Assembly (NCBI GenBank): GCA_963281155.1 | Contig: CAUJLY010000006.1 | Location: 4,154,001 to 4,218,000, forward strand | Reading direction: 5' to 3' | Length of the DNA: 64,000 nt | From: Rhabditophanes sp. KR3021 | Taxonomy: Eukaryota; Nematoda; Chromadorea; Rhabditida; Alloionematidae | Shown here: one piece after another, positions 48,139 to 60,420 of the stretch | How positions within the stretch are numbered: position 1 is the stretch's first letter | Layout: each line of letters opens with the position of its first letter | Notes under the pieces: generated by a model | Database searches by the model: none | Told to the model about the DNA's origin: nothing | What the model saw: the letters and a program-made list of their open reading frames with translations, nothing else | Translations under genes and position numbers: made by a program

Positions 48139-49350
48139 TTACATATTAAGTAGAATCCACGATATAAATAGAAATGGCATCAATTTAATTGTGATGTGAC
48201 CATTTATTTTACTAACATCATTGTAATAACCTAAATATCTTTGATTGGCAATATTCATGAACACTTGGGGTGAGTTGCACTGTGTTCCTTTGCAGCAACA
48301 TATCACACATTCCGATCCATCGGCTTTTTTTTATACTAAAAGATGGTCATATATATTGAAGGAATTTTAACATAGGTAAGGGACCGAGTGCTTTCCTAAC
48401 AAAGCATCATTAGTTTAGTGAAATTCATAATTAAATTCTTACGTAACAAAATAAATTAGATAGAAACCTCACAATATTTGTGGAATAAGTAGGTGAAGTA
48501 CCAACGAATTTGTCCAAAGTATAACCATAGAGTAAAGTCAATGTCGGAGAAATAGTTTAGCTTTCTTTGTAGTAGAATCTTTTCTTAAAATGAACTAATT
48601 GTAATATATCATTCCAATTAAAAAACATGTAACAAGCTACCACTAGGCATAATGATAAAGTTTACGCTTATGAATAAGCTCAATTATTTTTCAAAACATG
48701 CTTACTTTTTTTAAAGCAGGGAAATCATTAATTTTAGGACTTATAAAATATGTCTGGATAAAATAAATTGGCAAGTTTAACTTAAAATCTTCAAAAGTAA
48801 TTTGAGTAAATTTTAATTTCCGGAATTTATTTAAAATGTTTTATATCCCTCAAGTATGTATGACGCACCTTTTACATCCCCCATCTCGAATATCCCCAAA
48901 ATCACCGCACGCGAGTCCCGAGAAAAGGCCAAATTCATATGCATTATAGCAGCTATATTGAGAAGCTCCTGATTGTTGATTATAAATTACGGAACACCAA
49001 TTTTGGTTTAAATCACAAGTCTCAACCTTAACACTCATATATCCTTGTGACATGGGCTGTTCGATTAATTGCCCTAAAAATAAACAAATGATCAAACAAT
49101 AATAAATAATGTGATTGTTGGTTGGGATAATATATTGTAAACATCCATTAATCTTATGTTTTTGTTTATGAATATGTATTTATTACAGATTCTATTTACT
49201 ACTAAATACGTATACGTATTGTTTAATTGAAAGGAAAAACTAACCAGAATAACACGTGTTCTGCATCTGTTGACAACAATAGCATATTTGAAACAAACTG
49301 CTCCCACATATTAACCCTATTAGAAAATAAAGTTTGGTACTTCTGATCAT
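48139..49350 (-). CDS. Ly6/three-finger-like small secreted protein, probably GPI-anchored
   Basis: Exons: 49350-49245, 49073-48869 and 48335-48139 (533-bp last intron) give about 168 residues. A signal peptide is followed by a Cys framework (CYCCQQMQNTCYSG, CDLNQNWCSVIY, YSCYNAYEFG, GC) and the closing ECVICCCKGTQCN, the ICCC...CN ending typical of nematode Ly6/uPAR-like or ET-module proteins. The C-terminal 16 residues are hydrophobic (IKLMPFLFISWILL), as for a GPI-attachment signal. Joining exon 2 to exon 3 in frame requires dropping one A from an eight-A run (48325-48332). Without that, a TAA occurs at the exon start. Function is unknown; relatives act as receptor modulators at the cell surface. 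Confidence 0.68.
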
Positions 49351-49720
49351 ACTGTTTATATCAAATAATTTCGTCGGCTTACAAATAAATGAAAGTGTGA
49401 TGATACTTTTCAATCACTATCTTATAATAAGCACAGACATGTCTTAATGCCTTATTAATGTGATAAAAAGAAGATTCTTTTGCTGTATACTCATAAATAA
49501 ATGTTGGTGAATGAGTCAAGGAGGTAATTCTATAAGGAGAGAGATAAGCGATTAGTTGTATTATAAATAAAGATGACATGTACCATTCACTATTCATTAA
49601 ACGTATTTTATTATAATTAAACTTTTATCATAAATAGAGGAGAATACAGGGGACGTGTATATCTTATTGTATTATCTTGATTATGCATTATCTGAGGTAT
49701 AGGTGTGCACATACATTCTT
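49351..49720. other. Short spacer
   Basis: Separates the Ly6-like gene from the 3' end of the fucosyltransferase gene. A 73-codon minus frame at 49597 has no support; nothing else seen. Confidence 0.45.
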
Positions 49721-50869
49721 TCACCAATGTGTTGCTGTTGCTAAAGCTGCTATTTGAGGAATGCAATTTGCCATCTTTTCGAATTTTGCTTTTACATCTG
49801 GTATCAGCGTCGTTTCTTGTTGTGATGAAAGTGATGTTATTAATTTTTTACATAAGGCACAATAACCACTGACTTTCATTAGTTCATTGTGATTCATTAC
49901 AGTCAAGTTTTCACTTCGATAGGCAAAATATTTCATATATTCATCATCGTTTTCCATTAAAAAACTCAGATGATCCGCCATTTCTTTTGCCCCCTTGTAA
50001 TCATCCAAAGCAATAAATGAATTTTTGGGCAAAAAATGTTCATAAAACTCTCTTTTCATGACAATTGGCACCGAATCATACCCGTACCTCACCCAATACT
50101 TCTCCGTTATATATTCTGGACACAAAGAATTTTCTAAGGCAAAGTAAAAGTAATAGGTCGACATAACTTCCTTGTCACAGTTGTCATTTCGATCTGAGCA
50201 GATGTTTGGTTTAGTTGGATCATCAGCACACTTTCCATACACATCAATTGTCATATAATCTCTTAATTTCTTAATATAGTATTCTCTGACTGAATTGGTA
50301 AAACAGTTAGAGATAAAACCGATGATTCCTTTGTTTTTTTTATTGCTTAAAATTGTTTGCTTGTCGGTTTCGAGATTCATTTTATTAGGTGTGTCAGATG
50401 TTACCCAATAAGACCCATACTTCATCAGTACATCTGACCCAGAATGATAAGACATTATCCAGTCAAAGAAATGGTGTGGGGCTGGATAGTTTGTTGTTGA
50501 GAAAGAAGTTTCTTGCGTCAGATAAACAAACTTTTGCGTTGTTTTTGATCTTGAAGGTAGGGAAGACATGTTTATGTCAGAAAAGTGAAAGACAACGGAA
50601 TCTGCATCAACAACTTTCTGTTTGTCTGTGGTGAAAACACATCCTAATGTGGGACAGTTAAATCCGGAAGCTTTTTGATCTCCGAAGATGGGTGTCCATA
50701 ATACAATTAAAGGTGTTTCTGCCAACTGTTCAGCCATAACTTGTACTGAATTAGTGTCATCTAAGAAAAGATTGGACATTGCTATATACAAAAGTACCAT
50801 TATGATTATGACATAAACCAAACATAATGCTTTGTATTTTTTGATTAGATTCAGTCTTGTTATTATCAT
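49721..50869 (-). CDS. Alpha-1,3-fucosyltransferase, GT10 family
   Basis: Single coding exon, 382 residues. The ATG at 50869 is 4 nt after a CTTTTATAG acceptor (50875-50874), so upstream in-frame sequence is not translated. A type II Golgi layout is seen: a short basic cytoplasmic end (KKYK), an uncleaved anchor helix (about residues 14-38), a stem, then the GT10 catalytic fold. The N-terminal half has PLIVLWTP and the Cys pair near GFNCPTLGC. The donor-site signature YFYFALENSLCPEYITEKYW sits at about 240-260 and the C-terminal CxxC is GYCALC. The enzyme transfers fucose from GDP-fucose to GlcNAc in N- or O-glycans; whether it makes core or antenna fucose cannot be read from the sequence. 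No indels were noted. Confidence 0.93.
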   Translation of the reverse strand: MIITRLNLIKKYKALCLVYVIIIMVLLYIAMSNLFLDDTNSVQVMAEQLAETPLIVLWTPIFGDQKASGFNCPTLGCVFTTDKQKVVDADSVVFHFSDINMSSLPSRSKTTQKFVYLTQETSFSTTNYPAPHHFFDWIMSYHSGSDVLMKYGSYWVTSDTPNKMNLETDKQTILSNKKNKGIIGFISNCFTNSVREYYIKKLRDYMTIDVYGKCADDPTKPNICSDRNDNCDKEVMSTYYFYFALENSLCPEYITEKYWVRYGYDSVPIVMKREFYEHFLPKNSFIALDDYKGAKEMADHLSFLMENDDEYMKYFAYRSENLTVMNHNELMKVSGYCALCKKLITSLSSQQETTLIPDVKAKFEKMANCIPQIAALATATHW

Positions 50870-51379
50870 CGATCTATAAAAGACAAAACTATAGACATAC
50901 AAACATTTACATAAAAGGTTAAGTGTCTTATCAAAAGGTTATAACGAATTTTTTAATTTATTAATCGTATATTTGATGATGATATTATTTTGTGTACTTT
51001 AATTATTGTCACTTTTTCTAATTTGTCTATCAATCATTAGCATTAGTATTTCAAATAAAATTAACTATCACTATACTTTTATTTGTTAATAAGATACGTC
51101 TTATGACGTGGATATGTATTATCCATGGATCTACTGAATAGATGGTACACTCTAATCTAAAAGTGTTGTTAGCTTAAATCGCAAAGTGCACCCGCACAAA
51201 GGAACGTTTTATTTAAAAAGTTGTTTCAAGACATTTATATGAAGAAAGAAGCATATAAAAGAGAAGTATGTGCAAAAAATAGTCATTTGTAGAGTTTTGC
51301 TTTTATGCAAGGTCGTTTTTAGACTTGCATCGAATTATTATTATTACTATGCCATTTTCTATCGTAATAAAAGGATCGC
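50870..51379. other. Spacer between fucosyltransferase and IFT43 genes
   Basis: About 510 bp between two same-strand genes, longer than usual for a nematode operon. Nothing was recognised except the acceptor at 50874-50875. Confidence 0.4.
50874..50875 (-). promoter_or_regulatory. Candidate spliced-leader acceptor of the fucosyltransferase gene
   Basis: GTCTTTTATAG ends 4 nt before the ATG at 50869. It decides the start, because the frame is open further upstream without an ATG. Confidence 0.45.
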
Positions 51380-52813
51380 TTATGCTCCATTAGGAAAAAA
51401 TAAACTGTTTTGGAGTAGATCAGCATCGTCAGTTTCCTCTGGTGCATTATCATTACCTGTCTCGCTATATATGTTCGCATAAAGGTAATCCCACGACCAA
51501 GGGGCTGTTTCTTCTTCTAGTTCCTCTTCCAAATAAAAGCCGTGGCAAAGCCTACTCAAATCTAGAAAGTTAATTAGCAAATGTTTTTTTATAATTAATC
51601 ACACCACTACATAAACCAATACTTGAACGCAAAGATTACACTACAACTACTAAGATACTATTATATTACCTATGTCGCCAACCATAATATTTTCTCCGAA
51701 ATCTTTTTGCAATGCATCAAATTGTAGAGGTTCATTAAAATTACTATTTTTAGGTGATTCCTCATGTGCATTGCCTAGCATTTTATTTATAATTTGGTCG
51801 ATCTTTCTTAGACTTTCTTCATTTTCTAATCTAGCTATCTCAGCTTTCTCATCCATATCATCCATATCATCTGAGAAAGCATGGACTACGTCTACATTAC
51901 CTTCTTCAACTGCGGTCCTATTCACCATTGATCGTCTATCTTCGACATTTTTACGAAATAGACCAGTTAGGGGCCTTTGAATTGACTCTTTTAATGTCCC
52001 GCTTTTTTTGGCAACGAATTTTTCGGCCTTTTTAAATCTAGAACCAAGGCTGGTTTCTTTCTTAACGAATAATTCTTGTGGATTTTCTCTGTTTCGAATT
52101 GTGGGAAGTTGATCATCTAAATATTTTTAGCTTTGTTATCATTTCCGTATGATTATTTTATCTATTTTTCGACATGACTCATAACAAAAAATATAAACCA
52201 CGTATGTTAAAATAATATTTATATAAATGTAAATGCTTGTGTGTATGTTTTTGTTCACAAACTACATTAACACTTTTTCATCACAATCCATATCACAACA
52301 CACACAAAAAGTACAAGATAAAAACAAATATTTGTATGTGTTGGTTGCTGAAGCTGTATTCAAACTTCAGACACCTGTTTTGTGTTACTGTTTGGTTCTT
52401 GTCTGTGTCATATCGCAAATACCTCCTAGCGCCACCGTCAACAAAAAGATACACAGACACATAAATACATACTACATCGCAATGATCTACACATCTTTAT
52501 GGGCATCTCTATTTAGCTGAGTGACAAAAATATTACATATTATATAAATTTTAATTTGTTCGTACATGCCCGTGCCCCTTTCTAATGAAGCAATTGATAT
52601 TGCACAAAAACTAAATCTATATACCGCCAACTCTACTCATACACACACTATTCATATATTTATTTTGACATTTACGGCCTCAAGTATAATTAGTGGTGGT
52701 TGTGCATACACATGCATCTTTATAGCAATTTTTTAAGACTTACCAAAATCACTACGTAATGTTTCAATTTCACTTTTAGTCGTCTTTATCCGACGTTCCT
52801 CAGGCCTGTTCAT
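51380..52813 (-). CDS. ift-43: Intraflagellar transport protein 43 (IFT43)
   Basis: Exons: 52813-52744, 52116-51670 and 51561-51380; split Asp codons at both junctions fit, giving 232 residues. IFT43 is a small peripheral subunit of the IFT-A complex, which drives retrograde transport and membrane-protein entry in cilia. The diagnostic C-terminal segment is present: IDLSRLCHGFYLEEEL then EETAPWSWDYLYANIYSE, matching the IDLSxL...PE..L.EED..W.WD.LF block through which IFT43 binds IFT121. The N-terminal 150 residues are charged and poorly conserved, as in other species (acidic SDDMDDMDEKAEIARLENEE). In nematodes only ciliated sensory neurons would use it, in keeping with the chemoreceptor genes nearby. 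It is divergent from MED26 with 735 bp between ATGs. Confidence 0.8.
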
Positions 52814-53548
52814 TTTGAGTGTCTTTTCTTATGAATAAATACGAAGTAAATATATATCAAATGTTTCTTCTTTGTTGCCCACAACTTTTTAGAAGTGCAA
52901 CTGTCTAGTCGGAGGGAAAAAATGTATTTCCGCTTTTTGTCTGTTGACAGGTGTAGTTTTTGAGAAGTGTGTAAAGATTAGTTATAATAGTTAGCGAGAA
53001 GAATAAACTAGATTCAATTGCTATATAGTTTCTACTCACTTTTAGTATATATTTTAATAATTCTTATCAAAAAGTGATTTAACTGTTTAAACCAAATTCA
53101 GTAAAGGCTGAGGATTATGAATATATCTATATGATGTCCAATTAATAATATTTATGCGAACTTGTATCAAAAATAACTGTTATTTGTAAAAGTTAGCGTA
53201 TCTTTGAAGTATACAAAGTGTATCGGTGGTTGTTCTCTACCCCTCAAACAAGGTATCCAAGAAAAGACCCCAGTGTTTGTTGAGCGCAGTGGTGATTATT
53301 AGGTCTTTAAAGATTTGGCGCAGTCTTACTGCGTCTATGGCCTAGATATTTCATCGTACTCTATTAAATTTAGTATGTGTCGTTAATAATTTTGTCGTTC
53401 TCGTGCACTCTACCACCATGACCCTCCCTTTCCTATGTTAAAATAGTTTGCGAAGCGACTGACATAGAACGGGGAGGAGATAAAAATATGTATATAAGAG
53501 CAGAAAAATAATGAGAACATTTCAGACGGAGAAAACACACTTGGCTTT
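52814..53548. promoter_or_regulatory. Divergent promoter region of IFT43 and MED26
   Basis: The shared upstream region. GTTGCCCACAAC at 52874-52885 (61 nt before the IFT43 ATG) resembles, imperfectly, the X-box bound by RFX/DAF-19 in ciliary genes. A GC-rich patch at about 53225-53420 contains a short perfect hairpin, CGCAGT-CTT-ACTGCG, at 53319-53333. A TTTCAG acceptor at 53524-53525 precedes the MED26 ATG and may receive a spliced leader. Confidence 0.4.
53524..53525 (+). promoter_or_regulatory. Candidate spliced-leader acceptor of MED26
   Basis: AACATTTCAG, the consensus nematode 3' splice site, ends 23 nt before the ATG at 53549. Confidence 0.4.
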
Positions 53549-56500
53549 ATGGTTGCCATTACTGCATCGCTTAAAACTGTCCAGTTGTTTTTGACGGACC
53601 AAAGTGACCTTAAAATGAATGAAGTTTGTTGTGAAGCAGGATACATGGCCGATCCAAATGCTCGTGTCGAGAAAATCAAAACGTTGATTGATGATAGCAT
53701 TGAAAAAGTAAGATATTAATGCGAAATATATGTAAAATTATATCTCATTTAAATATATCTTCTTATTCTGTTTCGTGACTCAAATTATTACATTTGTTTT
53801 GATTTGGGACCACCATTTTTGAGCAATACATATAAAAATATATGAGCTAAAAGTTATCAAATACTCTCATTTAACATTTTTGATATGTTCATTATTTTTC
53901 AGTGCGATTATGAAATCCTTGAGAAGTGCATTAAAGCTTTGGAAGAAACGACTATGACTCGTGAAATATTGGAGGTATGTTGTCTTATCTAATTACAATT
54001 CACTTTTAAAGTTAAATGAAAGTTCCCATCATTTTTGATGCAAAGACATTTGTTTAGTAAATGTCTAGCCTGTTATGAGCAATTTATTTATAAAATCATA
54101 TTGTTGATTTGTAAGTTATTGTTTATTTTTATTAATATATAGGATACTTTATATAGTATTTAGTAGTAATTTTGATTTCGAAATATGCAATGTCTTGAAA
54201 TATTGACATGGCAACGCATAAATCGATATAGTGACAAAGAATGCGACACGAGAAAATGTAAAATTTCCTTTTCACATACTCGTCCATATCGTCATCAGCA
54301 ACTTCCAACACATATTACAGCGTCGACCCAGCCAACGAATATTATATGCGTACAATGTGTGTGGTGTATGTTATTAACATAAATTGTGGTGCACATAGTG
54401 TAGGGAGATTAGAAGTATAATATTGGTAGAGAAGGTTGTCCCTCTCCATCTCTGAGTTTAGTTCTTTTCTGTCTATTTTAGAGGCTCTGAGAGAATACAC
54501 ACATAGAAGAGATATTTGATATTTATATTGCTTCTCTTTAGTATATGTGTCCTCTTAAGACAGGAAAATTGCTATGTCAGAGATGACACTTATTTAGTGC
54601 AAGGAAAGGACGTCTCTTGATATTTATTTAGTATTTCTTATCTCGCACACCTACTCTCATCAACCGAAAAAAGAACTTAATTTTTTACAAAAATAACATA
54701 CTCTTACACATACCAACATACATATGACATAAAAAAGAGAGGTTTGTGAGTTCAAGCTACATATTATGTTATGTGCGTTTTGTAGTATTTGACTGAATGT
54801 GTGTGTAATTTTCAAAATAACCTTGTTTGATTTTAATTTATTTAACAAAAGCTTGCCGCATGGAGCTGACCTCATTACAACAAAATGTTTAGGAATTTAA
54901 TGATGATCATTGTTTGGATATAATCGTGATATTATCTCTAACAAGATAACATTTAATTGTATTCATTGTTTTGACATACCATCATAATTTAATTATATAG
55001 ATGTACCAGCTGGGCGCTTCCCTAAAAGCACCCAAATAATAAGACCTTTGTCGAGTGATATAATAATAAAATACATTTGTATCCAAAATATTTCCTGCAG
55101 TAGAAGCCACATCTCAACCATACACCGGAATAATATATTTAATTTAAGATATTTGCAAACGCATAAAAATTAATGCTGCCTTTGATCTCTTTTATTGAAT
55201 AATTGTATTATGAATAAATTCAGGAAGAATACGTGATGCCGCATTCTTTTTATATTGTAAAGTTTAGTCAGTCTTTTTTTGTTTGAATATAAGTATTTGT
55301 TCAAAAAAGAAATTTACTCAAACTATAAACCATTCTTCTTCATCTTCGATTACATTATAAAAAGCAAAATAGAAGAGATGTTTTGCGTCTTGAAAAGCAT
55401 TTATAGCTAAAAAATAGTGTAATTACTAAATCTAGAAATATATCTTTAACATGTACTTGATAAATTATAAACCAACTCAAAAACAAAACAAAAACTTCCA
55501 TAACCATACTAATGATTTCGTTATTAAAGGCTACCAGGGTTGGACAAACTGTCAACAGTTCTAGAAGAGATTTGGCTGACAAGGCCCCAGCTCTCTCCAA
55601 AAGACTCAGAAAACTGATTAAAAAGTGGCAGTCACTTAAATTTGACGACGAAATTCGTCCAGTTTCTTGTGGTAGTATCTCTAAATCCGGAGTTGCTTCA
55701 AATGGAAAAGGGAAAGAGGATAAAAATAATGAGTTGAATAATGTTGATGTTGATACAAACAGTCAAGATTCAACAAGTTTCAGAAAGCGCAAGCGTGCTT
55801 CTGATGTGAGTTCAGGAAGTGTCAAATCAAATGGTTCGTTTCTGTAGAAAATTAAATTTATTAATTTAAATTTACTTTTACAGGTTTGATTTCTGAATTA
55901 CGTAATGCTAATGATATTAAAAGACTCAAATTAGATAGATGTATCAGTTCGATTTCTCGTTCTTCATCTTCATCCACAGTTTCTTCTCCTGGCACTAGCA
56001 TTCTTGAAGCTAGAAGAAAGAACGCTTTGCCGACTTCTAACTTGGTTAGCAAGCTTGAGTCTAAAACAATTGATATTAGCGAAGAATCTAATGCTTCATA
56101 TGGTTCAGCCAAATCGAGTATCGTTACTTCTCCAGAAAGCATTGATTCAGACGTAAGTGTTAGAAGAGTTTTGTCGAGTAGAATAATCGTCCCGTTGCAG
56201 GATTCAAACAGTTATTCTTCCAGCAATGTAAGCGCCCCGAAATCGGTTTTTATTCCTGCTAGAAGGAACAATATCAAACCAATTAAAAAGAGTATCCAAG
56301 TTATGCGAGTCCCTGAGATAGAAACTGTCCATGATCCGAGAAAAGCAAAGTACCTTGTGAATGGAAAAGTTGACTGGTGCAAGAATATTCCTACTATCGA
56401 CGAACTTCGCAACAGGATCAAGGCTAAGGAAGAAGCTGTTAAAATGAATCCACCTTCCAAAAATTTCTTTGTTACTCATTATGGTATCCGTATTCCAATC

Positions 56501-56584
56501 ATGCCATACACTGACTTGGGCGATCAAAAAGTCCCGGACAGCAAATTTGTAATGCCATCTATCCCTGCTTCCAAGGGAGCTTAA
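53549..56584 (+). CDS. mdt-26: Mediator subunit 26 (MED26), TFIIS N-terminal domain protein
   Basis: Exons: 53549-53707, 53903-53974, 55530-55833 and 55884-56584; 411 residues. The TFIIS N-terminal (LW) domain is split over exons 1-3: helix 1 in ARVEKIKTLIDDSI, then ILEKCIKALEETTMTREILE, then ATRVGQTVNSS and LSKRLRKLIKKWQSL, which is the domain MED26 uses to recruit elongation factors to RNA polymerase II. The middle is Ser/Lys-rich and disordered with RKRKR, a nuclear localisation signal. The C-terminal segment (VDWCKNIPTIDELRNRIKAK and onward) has a conserved look but I cannot align it to vertebrate MED26. In-frame ATGs also occur at 53615 and 53648; the first was used. Intron 2 is long (1555 bp). 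AATAAA occurs at 57676-57681. Confidence 0.78.
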
Positions 56585-58411
56585 CTCAAATATCCTTAAT
56601 CATTCTCTCCCAAAAATTCTAATTACGGTGTGGTACAATAATTCCAATTCGAAACATATGTACCTAATAATTTACTTCAATGACTCTGTTCTTTCTAGAA
56701 ATTGTGTTATATTTCTTTTTTCAAATAATATTCACCACTTAAAAATCTCAAAAAAAGCTTAAAATAATACTACAAAAACTTTACCAAATGCAAATACAAG
56801 TTCAAATCAGCTCATTTATTCTGATGACGCAATATTTATTAAATCAAAACTTCCATGGGAATACCGTGTTCAAAAGTCAATGCCCAAACCATATAAGATA
56901 CTTCAAATATTAATGTTCTTTACTTTTTGTGATATGTGTGTACCGAATCGCAGATCTCACTCTCTTCTTTATACACTATGAGATATATTAATGAGCTTAA
57001 ACAGATTTTATTATTAACTATATACACTACGCATCTTTCGCTCAAATCTTGAATATGTATGCATTCATGACTCCTTTAATCACCTTTTTGATTGCATATG
57101 TGTTTTTCAGCAAAATGTATATCTTTCTAATTGTACTTTCAAACACTTACCTAAGCCAAATGTCTTTATGACAAGTAATAATTTTTTCTGAATTTTATAT
57201 ATCCTTAACCAAATTCCACAACTTATTCTTGTGGCACTTTACCTATTATCATGGGAATTTTGTAGCCATGTGATGTCTTCCGACATTTATTTGTTATATG
57301 ATTCAACGGGTCATCATCTCTTTTTTTTAAATTTTTTAACATAATAAGATTTTCTGTTATATTCAAAGCATTTGATGTTATGCTTAAAATAAAATTTCAT
57401 CCGAATGTTTACTGATTTGTCCGATGCCTTGTTTGTATTGACTATTATTGTTACTTACATCACTAAACAATATATTTTTTATAATTATATGTGATTAAGT
57501 ATAACATTTTGGCACAATTGTCTTTGTATCTTGATGGTATTTTACTATCTACGAAAATTGTATAACTTTATATCTCCCTTGAATTGTTTTGCAAATATTT
57601 TACACCACAAATTGTATAATATATTCCCATTGTGATATACTTGATATGATATTTAATGAATTTCTTTAATCTTTCAATAAATGTTATTTTTTATAATTGT
57701 GTTATATTTGGAATCAAAGAAAAATGATTCTCCAGACAACTCTTCTTGAAATAAAGTAGTATTTTATGAAGAATTGGTAACATTTAAATGGTGCCGATAT
57801 GTTAAATTTTGATTTATAATATATACGGGTGGCTGCATTTAAATACACGAACACTTTTCATTTCAGTATGAATGTAAACAAACGTTTTATTCAAATGAAC
57901 ACCCAAAATTCCCAATATCTTAAAGGGATAATAATATTATTTGTATGCTTCCACAACAACAAGTATTTTGAAATCAAACTTGATCTTCCCACAACACACA
58001 TTGCATCAGTAGTGCTATATCCCAATTGTTTGATGGTCTCTTCTTTATAAAACCAAAGCTAAGTTGCTTTGGATTTTCGCATCTACAATATTGGCCGTTA
58101 TCTTTGTCATTTGTAGTAAAATCAGCGCTGTATACCTTTTGCCTTAGTTATATTTTAATTTATCTAATTAAGTTAAATTGCTGTTCCCCCAAATTAAGTC
58201 ATTTTCGAAGGTAAACGACCAATTAACGGAAATAAATGCAATGCATCTGAATTGACATTTGTCACGATGTAGTTGAAAATGGTTTGTGCTTTTTATACAT
58301 AGAGTACCATAAAATGTTAATTATTTTTAACTTGAATACGTGTGATTTGGATTTATATTTCTTTATTTTGCATTGATGTTTTTTAGTTAATGATACTAAT
58401 GCTTCAGACGA
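56585..58411. other. Intergenic; MED26 3' region and Miro upstream region
   Basis: No coding exon recognised. AATAAA at 57676-57681 could serve a long MED26 3' UTR; closer candidates were not clear. Frames at 57829 and 58026 have no family resemblance. Confidence 0.45.
58406..58407 (+). promoter_or_regulatory. Candidate spliced-leader acceptor of Miro
   Basis: GCTTCAG ends 4 nt before the ATG at 58412, with no upstream exon recognisable. Confidence 0.45.
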
Positions 58412-60420
58412 ATGGCTATTACTGAACATACTAATATGGCAACGAAGAAACCAAAATCAAGAGAAGTTGATGTCAGAATCCTATTAATAGGAGATCGTAA
58501 GTTGTTCTCATTAAAAATAATAATCTAGTATCATTATAGGAGGCGTTGGTAAAACAAGTTTAATTAATTCACTCATCGAGGACAGATTCATTGAAAACGT
58601 CCCCAGAAGATTGAAGGGAATTATTCTACACCCAGACTCAACTCCAGAAAATATCCTAACTGTCATATCAGACTACAATGAAGAAGAACAGACGAAGGAG
58701 CAGTTGGTAAATGAAATTAAGAAAGCCAGCGTAATAGTAATTGTCTACCAAATTCACGATGAAAAAGCCATTGAAAAAGTAAGGTCTCATTGGATGCCTT
58801 TAGTCCAGGAGGCTTTAGGGGGAACGATGCATGGTAGGCCGGTTATTATTGTTGGAAATAAGTCTGATGATCACGACTCCAACAGTGACTTGGACAAAGT
58901 CCTTCATTTAATGAATGAATTTAGTGAAATTGAAACATGTGTTGAATCCTCAGCTAAAACAATGAAGAATATTTCTGACATATTTTATTATGCCCAAAGA
59001 GCCGTCATTTACCCATCTTTGCCAATTTATTACCCAGAAGACCGTGACATCACTCCCAGCTGCAGAAGAGCATTAGTTAGAATTTTCAAGTTATGTGACA
59101 ATGACAATGATGCTCTTCTGAATCAATATGAATTAAATCAGTTTCAGTTGTTTTGCTTTGGAATACCTCTGGCTCCAAATTCATTTTCTGAAATTTTAAC
59201 AAGGGTTGAAGAGTTGGAACCAAAAGGCTTAATGAGTGGTTCACTGACTCTAGATGGGTTTATTGCCCTGCAGATGATATTCATTAACAGAGGGCGGTAC
59301 GAGATTGTTTGGAATGTTCTTCGCAAATTTGGGTATTCCAATGATTTGACACTCCGTGAAGACTATCTATATCCTGCATTTAAATTACCACTTGGCTCAT
59401 CAACGGAATTATCTTGTGAAGGATACCAATTTATAGCTCAACTTTTTGAAAAGTTCGACGAAGACAAAGACTGTTTTTTGAACCCTTCTGAACTTCAAAA
59501 CGCCCTTAGTTTATGTCCACTTCAACAGCAATGGATCAAACAAGCAATGTATTCAGTGGAAACTGATGTTCGTGGTTGGGTCACTTACAATGGTTTTATT
59601 TCCTTGTGGACGATGAATACGTTCTTAAATGTGTCTCAAACGATGGAAAACTTGGCTTATCTAGGCTTTAATGTGAAACATGTTTGCCAGCTGGAGGCCT
59701 TAGTTATAACTAGAGATCGCCGTGTTGACATTGAGGAAAAAGAAACCCAAAGAAATATATTTCAGTGCCATGTTTTCGGACCCAAAGATGCTGGTAAAAC
59801 TGCTTTTATACATTCTATCACAAATAAATCAATGCAGAGAAGTGCTTCAATGACGAAGCAAAGTGGATCTTCGCATGTTACTAATTTGGTGAAGGTTAAA
59901 GATGAATGCAAGTATTTGTTGCTTCACGAGGTAGATATTTATTCCCAAGATGAATTACTAACAACTTACGAAAAGAATGCTGATGTTGTGGTTTTGTTGT
60001 ACGACGTATCGAATCCAAGCTCCTTTGCATACAGTGCTAACATTTATTTGGTATGTTTAAAAGATTACTTCACGAAATAATAGCTTTTATATGTTCTTTT
60101 TACTTCAGAAGCACTTTAACAGAACCAAAGTACCATGTCTATTCATAGCCACAAAAATTGAAAGATATGAGGTTGATCAAGACTACGAAATGCAACCAAA
60201 CGAATTTTGTCGCTTTCATGAACTTCCCGAACCGTATCGTTTCCGAAATACCGAAGTTGGCAAATCAAGTGGCAAGGTTTTTCAACAACTCGTAACAATG
60301 GCAATGTATCCTCATTTAAAGAAAGTTTACTATTTAAATGACAACAATCTATTTTCAAAATTATCTGTCGGAGCAGCAATTGCAGCACTAGCTGGATTTT
60401 TATTGTATAAAAATATTTAA
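58412..60420 (+). CDS. miro-1: Mitochondrial Rho GTPase Miro
   Basis: Exons: 58412-58496, 58540-60050 and 60109-60420; 635 residues (usual length about 620). Miro anchors in the outer mitochondrial membrane and links mitochondria to kinesin/dynein through TRAK adaptors, with Ca2+ control. The order of domains is complete: first GTPase with P-loop GDRGVGKTSL (about 26-35, split by a 43-bp intron) and guanine-binding VGNKSD; two EF-hand units (DNDNDALLNQYEL and DEDKDCFLNPSEL, each with acidic loop residues); second GTPase with GPKDAGKTA and a degenerate ATKIE base motif; and a C-terminal tail anchor (SVGAAIAALAGFLLY) with short KNI end. The ATG is 4 nt after CTTCAG at 58406-58407, consistent with trans-splicing. 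No indels were seen. Confidence 0.95.

Noticed and set aside
49721..52813. Nematode operon of IFT43 and fucosyltransferase
   Set aside because: Same strand, but the ~510-bp gap and unrelated functions give no real support; the acceptor before the fucosyltransferase ATG fits ordinary SL1 splicing too.
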